A stretch of DNA of 64,000 bases, taken from positions 4,898,001 through 4,962,000 of the forward strand of contig NC_049565.1 in the NCBI RefSeq assembly GCF_013368755.1, written 5' to 3'. The stretch is from Talaromyces rugulosus. Lineage: Eukaryota; Ascomycota; Eurotiomycetes; Eurotiales; Trichocomaceae. Below, piece after piece: positions 11,426-23,015 of this stretch (its first letter is position 1; each line of letters opens with the position of its first letter). The notes under the pieces are model-generated. The model saw only the letters and a program-made list of their open reading frames with translations, did not search any database and had not been told where the DNA came from. A program made the translations under genes and the position numbers.

Positions 11426-11650
11426 ATGGTGTCTAACTCAAGTTTAGAACGCAAGATGTGCCACACCGTTTATGTGACATACGTTGGATGTCTTCACGAA
11501 ATCGGGTACACAGAGGGTTGTGAGGATTATCCGAATTGCTATAAAACTGAGGCACCTAGGATGGACCCCGGCAATTGCCCAAATTGCGACCAATACCCAA
11601 CTCCTCCCAGCGAAAAGAACCGCGCATGTGGTAGACGTGGTAGACGTTAG
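11426..11650 (+). CDS. Small Cys/His-rich hypothetical protein
   Basis: A 74-residue protein starting MVSNSSLERKMCHTVYVTY; a second ATG eleven codons in (11456) is an alternative start. It has a dense Cys/His pattern: MCH, VGCLHE, GCEDYPNCYK and NCPNCDQYPTPPSE, ending in a basic tail (CGRRGRR). The arrangement resembles small fungal proteins of unknown function with two CxxxH/CxxC-type clusters, probably zinc-binding. There is no signal peptide, so it is not an obvious secreted effector. It lies upstream of the Zn2Cys6 gene on the same strand. The coding call rests on the cysteine pattern and clean ATG-to-stop frame. Confidence 0.6.
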   Translation: MVSNSSLERKMCHTVYVTYVGCLHEIGYTEGCEDYPNCYKTEAPRMDPGNCPNCDQYPTPPSEKNRACGRRGRR

Positions 11651-12512
11651 GAAAGTCGAAGAATGTGCGGCCGTGGTTCTCAGAGGCTTTTTACTGGCCT
11701 TCATGAATGGAGAGATGGCTATTTTGATACATATGTGTATATTTTTCATTCGTTTTGATTGCTTTGATGTTTCTGGTTAACCGGCTTTTTTTGTCTGTCA
11801 CTTCCTGTGTACGCTGATAAGCTTAGTCCCTCATTTTACATGCATTTCATTGTGTTTACGTATTTGAGATTTGAGATTTTTATACTACAAGCCTTCACTA
11901 TCGTTCCTTCCGTATTTATAATGAGCCAATTAGCTACTCATACATAGTATTGATTCGAGTTCTTCACATGTGTAATGTATGTCCTTTGACGCGGATAAGA
12001 TATTGTTAGCCTGCATGTATTTGTTTCAGGAAACAAACTCGGATTTTAATATTCAGTCGCTTCTCTGGTTAAAATCCACGGTACGGATGACAGATTGGGA
12101 CATAAATTTTAGACTAGAATTCTTGACAAAGGATACGTTCAATAGCGGCAACACAATTCTACCACAAATTTTTTCCAATAGAAGTAAAACAACACGATAA
12201 ACATCCAAACATGCAGGTAGGCAACTCCTAGGGAATAATTAGAACAATACCAAAAAATCATAGAGATATCCTATCATGGTGTTGCACGGGGTATTTAGCC
12301 GGACCACGGGACTGCCTTATGCGAGTTCCCTTTTTAGGCTTGATTAGTGATTCTTCCGCTGACAGAGCTTCAACATTCCTTCAACTTCCTTCGTTCCCCA
12401 ACTATGCGGATCGCCCATACGACAGGAACAAAATCAAAAGGAGCAGAATGAAAAGGGAAAGAGGGAAACGACAATAAGCCTCTTTGCCCTCAAATCCGTA
12501 AATCGAACCAAC
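11651..12512. other. Intergenic, upstream of Zn2Cys6 regulator
   Basis: AT-rich with no coding signal I trust. It presumably holds the 3' end of the small Cys-rich gene and the promoter of the regulator; an AG-rich stretch lies just before the start (12419-12475). Confidence 0.5.
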
Positions 12513-14723
12513 ATGTATTCAACCTTTGCCGCCTCCCCTAACAAGAGCAGCCCCGGCCATAGCAAACGTACTTCTTCCGCAGGCTCCTCCTTGTCTTTGC
12601 GTCCCAAACGAAACCAGGTCTCGCGCGCCTGCGACTGGTGCCGCGTCCATCGCATTAAATGTGACAGCAGCCTGCCCTGCCAAAACTGCCGCACACGGGG
12701 CGGTCATTGCGCCAAGAACGCGCGTGAAGTGCGCACTCTCCCTCATGCCCTCAGGTTTTAAACTCCTTCTGCCGTGATATTACATCAACTGATGGGGGAA
12801 AACAGAGAAATAGAGCGTTTACAGCAACGTATCCGAGAGCTAGAAGAAAAACAGTCCGGATCCGCTGCTGACCAGCCCAAGCGAAGCCGACGGGGATGGG
12901 ATGGGATTCACACTCGCTCGGCACACGCCTCGCAGACGCAGTGGTATGGCCCTTCATCGGCCTTTTATTTCATGGGCCGTATAAGCAATTACCTGAGCAC
13001 CGTGCTAGAACAGCCTCAGAATGTCCACCATCTGCAACCTAACTCGGCTAGCCGCAGCTTCACTAGTCCCACCTCGCCCAAGAATGGCCTTGAGACCTCG
13101 TCTCTCGGCGAAGGCATGTATCTAAGTGCCATTGAAGAGGATTTCTTCCTCAACCTGTTCTGGCAATCGTACCACCCCACCTATCAAGTCCTAGATGAAG
13201 CCGAATTCCGGGAGCATTATAAGTCTCTCTGGGCCCTCTCGCCCACGACGCGGAAGTCATCTGCGCTCGTCGACATTATCCTCGCCCTCTGTATGCAGTA
13301 CGGTGTTATCTCGGGTCACGAGCATGATTCTAACATCGCGGACGGTGATGTGGGTCTAGATGACGCGAGTATAGCTGGTCGATGGTACTACCGCCGTTCA
13401 CAAACGCTCCTCACCTCCGATGTTGAGAGCCCATCCATCGCGACGCTCCAATGCCACCTCTTTTCCGTCGTATACCTTTGCAACGCTTCATTTCAGAACA
13501 TGGCGCACGTTACTCTAGCGCTCGCCATACGCACTGCCCATATCCTCGGTCTTCATCTAGAGCCACCCGACAGCCTTCCTCGGGCCCAACGAGAGTTGCG
13601 AAAACGGATTTGGTGGACACTTTACACAATCGAGAGCAAGACGTGTATGAAACTCGGCCGGCCGTGGCTATCAGCCGACCTGACTGCTACCTGTAGCGTT
13701 CCAGCTGATGACCACGAGCTGGCTCGGATGTCTGTCTCGAACATTGCAGCGTACGGCGACAATGTAACTTGGTTAACCTATAGTCGGCTTTTGACAACAT
13801 TGGTGCTCACAATTGAAACGATCTATCTGAGCTTCTACGACAAATATGCCGAGATCATGGAGGCTAACAACCTCAAAACCCTGTATACGGATTTGACCTA
13901 TCTAGAAATGTTGGCAGAATGGCTCCCGTCCCAACTGGATAGCCTGCATGTCTGGCTGTGCAATGTCCCAGACGCAATGAAGACGAAACGTAAGGATTCG
14001 GGGGAGCCTTTTTCGACTGACAGGTCGGCGCTACATCTAGAAAGATACGCACCATCGTGGCTCCAGCGTCAACGGCTGCTTCTAGAGCTGCTCTATCACA
14101 ATCTATCTATGAACCTCTACCGACCCTTCATCTATTTCCCGTCCGGCTCTCCTACCGTGGTTACAAATTCCAGCCCCATAGCTGATGACCACGCCATCTC
14201 CTGCATCAACCATGCCGTCGCCATTACACAAATTCTTCATCAGGCCCTAACAAGTACCGACCTCGTCAAGGGGTGGTATGAAGCTTTTCAATGGCAGTGG
14301 AATGCCACTCTCTCCATGACCGGCTTCGTGCTCGCGTATCCGCAACATCCGTCCACGCCAGTAGTCCGCGACGCCCTCGACAATGCCATCACAGTTTTCG
14401 AGGCCTTTGGCACTCATTTCGCAGTCGCTATGAGCGCTGCCAATGTCACCCGGGGACTTGCTGCCAAGGCCGACTTCCTTAACGGCCGCTTTCCATCGGG
14501 TTCCACCCCTTTGCTCTCAGACCAGACAAATACCTTACCAGACCGCGATAATAATGATGATCCGGGCAATTTAGGGCGTACGGATACACCATGGGCCGAA
14601 TTACAGAGCACGTTGGCCGGGGAGATGGGATTAGCATACAATGACGACTGGTTGTATGGATTTGAGCCGTTGTATGTAGGATCGAGGGATCAGGCGGAGG
14701 TATGGAACTTTACTTGTGGTTGA
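12513..14723 (+). CDS. Zn2Cys6 (C6) transcription factor with fungal-specific TF domain
   Basis: Two exons, 12513-12754 and 12806-14723, give 719 residues; the 51-bp intron joins ...LPHALR to EIERLQQRI. The binuclear zinc cluster starts at CDWC with spacing CX2CX6CX5CX2CX6C (about residues 40-66). A coiled-coil dimerisation segment follows (EIERLQQRIRELEEK). The fungal-specific TF middle homology region begins near residue 188 (AIEEDFFLNLFWQSYHPTYQ) and includes RKRIWWTLYTIE followed by KLGRPW. It is nuclear and binds CGG-type half sites by family knowledge. It is convergent with the MFS transporter gene, 525 bp between stops, so it may control that gene. The target pathway is unknown. Confidence 0.93.
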
Positions 14724-15248
14724 ATTTTCTTGTAGCTTTGCTACTTTGGATAGATTGTCAGTTGAAACGGCTAAATGGTGGTAAAACAAAGTTATACAGA
14801 TACAGACGCACTGGGTATAGTGCGCCTCGTCACATTTATTCCATGAAAAATTGAACTAAGTCCTAAATCTGTAGGCATCTTATCTAACACTTAGTAACAC
14901 GCCACTATCCTATAGCGAGAGAACTTTTTTTTGTCTATTCGAATTGGGAGTAGGGGCAGCGGAGCGCCTATTTCGGATCTCCGTAAAGACTAGTAGGAGT
15001 TTCCGGAGTTGCCCAAAGCGGAAAGTTAGGGTTTATCAAGACTTGCCGAAAAAGGGGCCACGAACAATAATGAATGGGGTTGCACGTACTACAAGTATTT
15101 ATTATTATAGACGTGTATAAACCAACTTACCCTTTCTCAATCTAGCTTTCTTTAATCTAATTATTATCCTTCCACTATCTTACAGACACATAAAAACCAA
15201 TTTATCCTTCCACGCCCTACTTTTTAGGGCTCTATGAAAGGTCGACTA
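14724..15248. other. Convergent 3' intergenic region
   Basis: The region lies between the stop codons of the regulator and the MFS gene. It is AT-rich. Two imperfectly repeated segments start near 15120 and 15195, sharing AACCAA-TTA-CCTT-type sequence. No gene is seen; it should hold both 3' UTRs. Confidence 0.5.
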
Positions 15249-17033
15249 CTATAAAAACCTCTTACGCGTTAAGAACAATGAACAAATTGTCCACATTGCC
15301 CCCGCAGCAATGACCATAATCCAAATATTCTCAATCGTCCTGACAATTGCATCCACACACTGCTGTCTTAACTCCGGGGATACAGTCTGGAGTAATTGAC
15401 TCCGCGCTCCCGCAAGAGCCGCTTGGATCTGGCTGTCTGAGTAATCGGTGTCAGCTAACACGTCCTTAAGGCGCATAAATCCCAGACTTTGGAAAATGGA
15501 GCTTGCAATCGCCAATCCAATTAGTTGGCTAGACCCTTGCGAGATATTCATGTACTGCAGCACTTCCGCCACCCGGTCCGGCTTCACCAGCAACGGCCCA
15601 ACAGCATACCCGGCCTGTGTAGTCGTCATTCCCAGCCCCAGCAGGACTGTAAAGCCATAGATGTGGGAAACCGGTGTGCTGTATTTAACTGTGTACATTG
15701 TCGCCGCCCCGCACGTCATGAAAATGCCACTGAGCAGATACCAGACATTGTGGTAGCCGGTTCGCTTCATGATTGCGCCACAGGCGAGCGTGGTCGCCAC
15801 GTAAAAGCAAACGAATGGAAGTAGGCGGACAGCCGCAAAGACGCCATTGTCTCCGTGAACGAACAAGAAGTATAGCGGGATGTAGTAAACCGAGACAAAG
15901 AGAGCAGCGCCTCCGCAGGCCATGCAAACATAAAGTAAGACTAGCTGAGGCTTCAACAGGAACTCGCACGGAAAGAGGCGGTCGACGGTGTTTGTGAAAA
16001 CACAATATCGTTGCGTCACACAGAATACGATGGTAAGGATTCCAAATACCACAATGAGTGCGATGATGCGGCCATCACCCCATGCCCAGATTGAGCCTCC
16101 AAACGTGAAGGCCACCGTAAACGTAACGCAGACACCTGCTGTTAAAACAATACCCAGCCAGTCGAGAGAACGCAGCTTAACTGAGAATGGCGTGTCTGTG
16201 CGGCGAGGCACAGAAGGGAGGATGAATAGATAGATGGGGGACATGATGCCGAAGATGACAAGGTTTAAATAGAATGCCTAATAAAATAATTAGCGCATTA
16301 CCAGACTCCAAGGGAAACGAAAACAAACCCATCTCCATGTCGCTGAGCTATCCGCAAAGGATCCTCCCACAATGGGTCCTAGGATGCATCCGCCACCATA
16401 AACGAACCCAATCATTCCCACATACACTGGCTGTTCATTTGGCGTAGTTAAGATTGTCACGAGATTCAGTGTCCTATACAAAACATATTTAGTATCGCTT
16501 ATCGTCAGATCATGAACTGGCCTGCCATACCCCAAGTACATCCCGGCTCCTCCAACACCAGCCCAAACCCTTCCCACAATAATAGCATTCATCGATGGAG
16601 CGCCACCGCACAAGGCACTTCCAGCAGCAAACATGGTCAAGCACCCCAAGAATACCCATTTTACGTCGAAGTTTCCAAATATCTTGCCTAAGGGCAATAT
16701 GGCCACGGTCGAACCGAGGGTAAATCCGACCCCCAACCATCCGAGAAGAGCGACATCGCCAAATGTTTCTGAAACTGCCGCTTGGATATCTGCTGCAATG
16801 GTAGTGTCAAGGCCATAGAGAATATTGGCTGAGAAAATAGCCACGCAAATGAGGAACCACCGAATGCCGGTGACTGTCCGCGGCGCGACAGGTTCTGGTT
16901 CAGTAGGGGACCCATGCTGCTCCTTCTGGATCGAATCAGACGACGGTGAAGTACTTTCCAAATTATTGTTCTCAATGTCCATTCCTTTTTCGAGCTGGCC
17001 ATCGAGCTCTGGAGTAAGGGATGCGGTAGTCAT
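15249..17033 (-). CDS. MFS transporter, DHA14-type drug:H+ antiporter
   Basis: Exons 16531-17033, 16329-16473 and 15249-16277 encode 558 residues, starting at the ATG at 17033 (MTTASLTPELDGQ). The introns are 57 and 51 bp. After an acidic Ser-rich cytosolic leader come membrane segments typical of the 14-TM DHA2/DHA14 group: GIRWFLICVAIFSANILYGL, LGWLGVGFTLGSTVAILPLG, GRVWAGVGGAGMYLG and the antiporter-like GFVYGGGCILGPIVGG. The C-terminus ends LTRKRFL. Such proteins export drugs or secondary metabolites at the plasma membrane, driven by protons. The first intron is 3n long and has no stop, so retention would insert 19 residues. It pairs convergently with the Zn2Cys6 gene to its left. Confidence 0.93.
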
Positions 17034-17917
17034 CGTAGCTGCCCAGTGAGAAATCAAAACCGCAGTGCAACAAAAGAAAATCCTAGTCGGGTGGTAGGTG
17101 ACCTTGAAGGGGTTTAAATAGCTTGGGTAGGCATGAGAGCTCAGTTTATCGATTAGACCATGGCGCATTGTGTAGGCCGGAGTACGCGGAGTTTCTATGC
17201 GATGTCCCAAATAGGCAATCGCGGAATTCCGGGAAACCAGCAGATTCATTCTGATTTCTAATTTTGGCGGATTTGCGGATTTATAAGCTTTTATTCTTTG
17301 TCTCTCACTGTGAAAATATGCTGGCTGAAATTTTATCGCATGTGATTTTTATTCTCGACCAAGTCAAGGGTGAACAACATGTATCAATTGAGATTTTTTG
17401 TTTTCCAATGTTGATCAAATTTATAATTCAGAGTTTTCAAGGGATCAGAATCGGGTTTAATAAGCTAATACGTGTATATTTTGAAAATCCATTCAATGTT
17501 TCAAATGTTACATTCCTATATTACATGTATTGCTAGAGAGCGGCACAACAGGTCCTAGGTGAATATCAGGTAAGTTTGAAAGCCTCCGAATGACCAATAT
17601 AACATTGGAAGAGCTTTAAATGAAACCAGCTTGGTGCTCTACTAGGATTATGCTCTAATAACATTAGGTCGTCTTTCGTAGAGGTTCTTGCTTCGGCTCC
17701 TAGATAGTCTTTCATGGTTCACTCACCTCCCACCTTTTGATACTACCTGTGAAAGCCATAAAATCTATTATAGCTTGTCGTTAACCGTTACAGTTGGCGC
17801 AAAACTCGGGTTGCCGTTTCGTTGGATGCATCTTCTATTCCCCAAGACGCCACAATCTCTTCATACTTCTATGGCTCCCAAAATCCAGCCATATCTTTAT
17901 TTTAAACCTGGCCTGCT
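17034..17917. other. Intergenic between MFS promoter and 3' end of PF11951 gene
   Basis: AT-rich sequence with one 90-codon frame (17264-17536, +) that has no domain or family resemblance and which I do not accept as a gene. It should include the MFS promoter and the 3' UTR of the PF11951 gene. Confidence 0.5.
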
Positions 17918-19454
17918 TCAATCTGCTACAGACACTTTCTGCCAGATTCTGTGTGCAGCTCTTTCGTGCAAACACGCCACCCACGGAAATTTGGTGAGGA
18001 CTCCCTGCACATCACTCCATTCCCTGAAATTCAGGGCTCCAAGTGTCCGGACAAGTATTGGCGATATATCATCAAATTCTCTATCGGAGAAAATTGCAAT
18101 TGCACCAACGAATACCATCCATAGAATAAGTGGAAACTTCTCAGCCCCCAAGTCACCAAGACCGAGAAGCGAGTTTAGTAATTGGGATCCGAGCAGTTCG
18201 TAGCGCATGCGAAACCCGTAGCCAAACCAGGATGTCATAAAGGCCAATGAAGCTAGCCGAAGAGCCTCTTGAAGACCTCGTGAGGGAGTAACACTTAGCA
18301 AACGATAGTTGAGCGAACTGATTGTAGCGTGGAAAGTGTTGGGATGCAGGTACACAGGGTTTGACTGCTGGTTTCTAAAATTTGCAGTGAACTCGGTAAG
18401 GCAATTAAAAGTAGACTCAAGGTCTGGGTATGGTGACGGCTGCCTGTTGAATGAAATTGTTGCCAATGGAGAGTCAATGGCATCATAATAAAACCGCGGT
18501 CGACTTTTTGTCCGTACGCTGAATTCAACGTCGAGTCTGTCAAGTTAATGTTAGAATGATGTGTTGATCTGAAAAGAAGAAAGAAACAAAACAAAACAAA
18601 GTCATTTTCAAGAATCTTTACCTAAGCATCTTCAGCTGTAGAGACGGGTTATGGTTCAGATACGAAAAGCCACCCACATGCTCCAGCATGCACTGCAGCC
18701 CATCTAGGTGAATCCGTGCTCGACTGGTATTCCCCTCACAGCTATCGGCTATTGCAAGGGATGTTATGACTGCAAAGAGAGGGTCAGGCAACCTTTCCTG
18801 CTGGAAGCACTTCAGTGTCTCGCTAATCAGCCGTAGCGCTTCACCAAGGTGAAACAATGCATCCGGCTGAGCATTTTGTGGATTCAGTGATAAACACTCT
18901 ATCATACTAATTGAAAGTGCTAGTAAACAATGTAAATCTTTAAAAGGTCAATAAATCAGTATGCATGTAATTCGTCTAAATAGACTCACAAGCAGGTTCC
19001 ACTAGCGTGTAAAAGAACCAAACATCGTCAGTTGGATCACGCGGAAGGCACACCTGCATGGGATATATGTGTTCAGAGAGGCTCGTCAAAACTAAGTATT
19101 AAGTTTTAGAAAGAGTTCGATCTTGTTCCGATATGCAGAGCGGCTGTACTCACAGTTGTACATGGCCCGTTTCATGTATGGTTCCAATTCGAAAGCAAAT
19201 TGAAACCCCGAAAATTCATCGCCAACTCGCCTTGGAATCGAAGTGATCCGATATTGAGACTGTTTCTCATTAAAGGTAGGTGTAGGCTGTGCAGTGTTCT
19301 GAAGCGCACATTCTTGCTGGTTACATTTTCCACGGCGGATTGTCTTGTTGAGGTTTCTGCCTTTCATGACATAGCTTCTAATCAGCTTCCGCTGGTGCCC
19401 TTCCAATTTACGGATGCCATCGGGCCCTCCGCTGTCAATGAATTGAAGTGTCAT
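17918..19454 (-). CDS. Fungal-specific TF-like protein (PF11951 type) without zinc cluster
   Basis: Four exons (19154-19454, 18990-19091, 18622-18937, 17918-18536) give 445 residues; all junctions agree in phase. The start is MTLQFIDSGGPDGIRK at 19454, followed by a basic block (KLIRSYVMKGRNLNK). The rest fits the fungal_trans_2 (PF11951) fold: FELEPYMKRAMYN, LPRDPTDDVWFFYTLVEP, LHCLLALSISMIEC and HLDGLQCMLEHVGG. No Zn2Cys6 motif lies at the N-terminus or within 400 bp upstream, and the RKLIRSYVMKG opening is typical of the zinc-less members of this family. It may act as a co-regulator rather than a DNA binder; this is an inference. Its position between the MFS gene and a peptidase gene does not reveal a target. 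Confidence 0.85.
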
Positions 19455-19873
19455 GGTTGTGGATGCTGAATGTTGAATGTTGAATCGCGCAAGTTCTGAG
19501 AACGCTTGGAGTATTTTGCTGATGACGTCCGCCAAGAGCGGATTTAGTCGGACATAGAGGTACATCCGAACCGATACACCCCATCCTCCTTGCAACTATT
19601 TTGGGAATTTCCAAGGTCACTTAAGATGACTTTTCATGTATTTAACCTGTTGGAGTCTGCATAGCGCCGCAATAAAGGGGAAGCTACACCAGACGGTAAT
19701 GGAAATCTTCTACTACTACTACTCACATGTCTTTTCAAGACAGTTTAGTAGTGTTTAATGCATAGTCAATATACACGCTAGAGAAGACTGCAACTACGAG
19801 ATTCATTCGGTAGTAAGAACATTCAAGTATATCATTGTGTAACTGCTCTACTATGAGCTAAATCAACCGGTGA
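19455..19873. other. Intergenic between PF11951 gene and M13 peptidase 3' end
   Basis: About 420 bp with no gene signal. It contains a short TACTACTACTACT run near 19710 and should hold the promoter of the PF11951 gene. Confidence 0.5.
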
Positions 19874-22475
19874 CTACCACAGTTTACACACAGGCTCCTT
19901 TGTCGGGCATTTGAAGGCTTCTTTAAACTCTCTCGAGTTTGCCAATGTCTCCTGCATAAAATTTAGCAACTCATCCTGCATTGAAACGGATCGAGAACTT
20001 ACCAAGACACGGGCTGGCTTTGGTGCATGCGGATCGGTATAGATAGCACGGACTGCCTGTGCCTTGGTGGTCTTACTGCACCACCAGTTCGAATAGGAAA
20101 CGAAAAACAACTGATCCTTGGTGAAATGAGTCAATCCAGGCAGCGATTTATCAGGACGAGAGTCGTCATGTTTCTTCCAGGCAAAATATGAGGCCGACAA
20201 CCCGCCAGCATCGGCAATGTTCTCGCCTAGTGTCAGCCTGCCATTAACGTGAAGTGGCTCCGAGTCTGGATCAGGGCCAGGGACTGTATAGTTAGAGTAT
20301 TGGTCAATGAAACATTGCGCACGGTCCTCGAATGCTTCTACTGTTTTGTTGTTCCACCAGTCGGTGTAATTACCGATCTGGTCGTAGTGTCTACCGCCAG
20401 AATCAAAGGCTATGGTATTTCATGTCAGATTGAGTCGAATGTATCACAAGGGTTGCTAACATACCATGCGAGAGCTCATGACCACTGACCGCGCCAAAGG
20501 CTCCATAGGCTAAATAAAGAGGGGCATTCGGTCCGTAAAAGGTAGGAGGCTGCATTATACCAGCAGGGAAAACAATTTCATTGCCCGGGGGGTTATAGTA
20601 TGCATTGACTGTCGGCGCGGACATGCCCCATTCATCACGATCCGTGGGCTTTCCTAATTTCGCCCATTGACGTTTGACCTCAAACCTGGTCATACTAACC
20701 ACATTCTCGAAGAAAGTATCATTCGCAATGTGGAGGTCTGCATAATAGTTGTTCACGTCGTCGTCGTCCATTAAATTAGGGCTCTTTGTTGGGTAGCCGA
20801 TCTTCTGGATGATGTTTGCAACTTTTTGCTTGCCGAGTTGTCTAACTTCCGGAGACATCCACTTTGTCTGGTCCAGGATGTAGACAAACCGTTCTTTGAT
20901 GTCGGATACAATCTGGTCGCCAAGCTCCTTCGATGCTTCAGAAAAGGAGTCCAGAACGTAGAATCGACTTAGCGTCCAGCCAATGCCAAAATCTAGAGTT
21001 TGAATACATTTTCGCCATCTCTCCTCAGTAGCTCGAGGGTCCTTTCCGGCAAGGCGATTGTTAAACTCCAGAAGCGGAGCAATCTTAGCGTCTTCGATCT
21101 CATCGGCGAAGGTCTGTATTACTTTCCATTTGAAAAAGGCTTGGACAACCACCCTAGGCGTTTTGCTCAAAATAGCCGACAACTCTTCCAAGTAAGATGG
21201 AGAGCCGACAATTAGTTTCTTTGCCTGGTAACCTTTCGGTCCCAACTTCGAGATAATTTTGCTAAAGGAGATTTCGGGAACCAAGGCCTCGGCTTCTTCA
21301 GGGCTCTTTGGGTTGTAATACTGAGTGACGTCTTCTTGTGCCTGTGTATCAGGTGTAGCGTTTGCTAATTTCTGCTCAAGGAGCACTACATTTTTTGCAA
21401 GCCTCAACGAAGAAAGACCGTCGCCTTTGGAGGACTCGAATTGGTGAAGTACGCTCAACACAACACCGGTATAGTCTTTCACAGTCTGTGTGTTGTTATA
21501 GTACTCGCGAGCGGGAAGGCCAATCTGTCGTGGCGGTGTAACGAAGACAACCACGCTATCCGGATCGCGATCATCAGGCTAAAAGGTTTGTTAGTTGGAA
21601 GCCTTGAGAAATTGTGGGCTGTTAAGAATTCCTTACTGATACCGAAAGTTCGGTGAGAGCCGATACACCGGACTGAGCTAGAAATGCAACCACATCCGAC
21701 AGGTTTGTTTTTGAATGTTTCCCGTGCACGGGATAAATTATCTCGATTTGATCGAGCAGGTCATTCAATGGTTTCGATCCTCGCCCCTTTAGCGTCTCTG
21801 TATCGGTACAGGAATCATAAGCAGATTTTAGCTTCTGAAAGCTTTTCTTATCTGCTGGCGACAGTTTATCTCCCTCAGAGGTGTCTGGTGCTTCGAGAAT
21901 ATGACGCAGCTGGACCTGTGCATTCTCTGCCATAATAGTCCCTGCAAATATGGAGCCCTGATCCGGTCGCATGTCATGACGATCTCTCCAACCGCCGCAG
22001 GCGTATTGTTCAAAGTCATCACAAGGATCAATATCTTCGTAGTGGGGATCAAGGTTATATAGAATCTCGGATGCTGCATGGATACATTCAGGCTCCAAGC
22101 ATAGGACGGGGGCGGAAACATGCACGGGCTCTGTGGTTGGTGTAGTGTCTTAAGAGACAGGATGTCAGTAAGTTGGATTTAAGCTCATATCTGTGAAAAC
22201 ATACTAGAAATTAATCTGCTGGAGACGAGATAAAAGCCGCAGGCAGAAAAGGCAAGCCATTTCGCAATGTTTAACAGCTTGCGGCTTGGTCGCTCTCTAG
22301 AAAAGCGTGACATCTCATCGCCTGGTTCGTATTTCTCGTCAGTTAAGCTGATAGGTCCTCGAGATCGAGACTGGACCCAGACAAAGCGTTTGACCGACCA
22401 CCTTTTGCTATCGTCAGTGCTAGATTCGGCATAGTCATGCGGTGACTCTCACCTCTGATGAGCCGGCTCATCCAT
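19874..22475 (-). CDS. M13-family zinc metallopeptidase (neprilysin/ECE-like), type II membrane protein
   Basis: Six exons (22453-22475, 22205-22401, 21637-22148, 20465-21578, 20003-20409, 19874-19951) encode 776 residues, all in phase. A cytosolic N-terminus is followed by one hydrophobic anchor (about residues 50-69) and an extracytoplasmic domain. That domain starts with the M13 N-terminal signature (CDDFEQYACGGW). The active site is complete: substrate-binding VNAYYNP, zinc ligands in HELSH (611-615), third ligand in ENIAD (678-682), and the C-terminal CKLW. These peptidases cleave small peptides at the membrane or in the secretory pathway. The first exon is only 23 bp. The last intron (51 bp, 19952-20002) is 3n without a stop. 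Confidence 0.93.
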
Positions 22476-23015
22476 GGTAGTTGTAGGAAAATCAGCAGCG
22501 GTTTTTGAGGGAGAAAAGACAATATTCCGAGGTTCTTTGTTGTTGCTATTGCGAGACAAAGCAGGTGGTCAGGTGAGGTCATCGGCTGTGCTGATTCATC
22601 TTGTCAACATAAATTTCGGCACTTGATTGGCCGCAGCCCTGAGCTCTCCCAGAACGGTTAGCGCTATCTGGGGAGATAAGACCGCCCAATCAGCGACAGG
22701 TCATGATTTGATTTGTTTTCTTCTATTCTTCGTTCATTACTTTTGTGCTTGTGCTTCCATGGTAATAAAGTTCAACGAAGTTACTTTAGTAATTGGCAAT
22801 ACTTGGCTGCAGATAACAGATAAATTCTGGTCCATTATTTCCACCTACATCCTTGTTAAATACTGAGGCCTCATAGTACGACAATGGACAAAATGGTATC
22901 AAGTTATATTCTCTGGTTTCGTTATATCATTACAGTCTTCATAACCAGAGAAAATGAGCTAGATTCTATGACGCGGTAGATATATCAATAATATCTTTAT
23001 AGATCACTTCCCAGC
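22476..23015. other. Intergenic between M13 peptidase promoter and bZIP 3' end
   Basis: About 540 bp. No gene is seen. The left half is more GC-rich (22580-22700) and is the likely promoter of the peptidase; the right half is AT-rich and likely the 3' flank of the bZIP gene. Confidence 0.5.

Noticed and set aside
17264..17536. 90-codon plus-strand frame
   Set aside because: AT-rich hydrophobic translation without recognisable domain, lying in an intergenic region.
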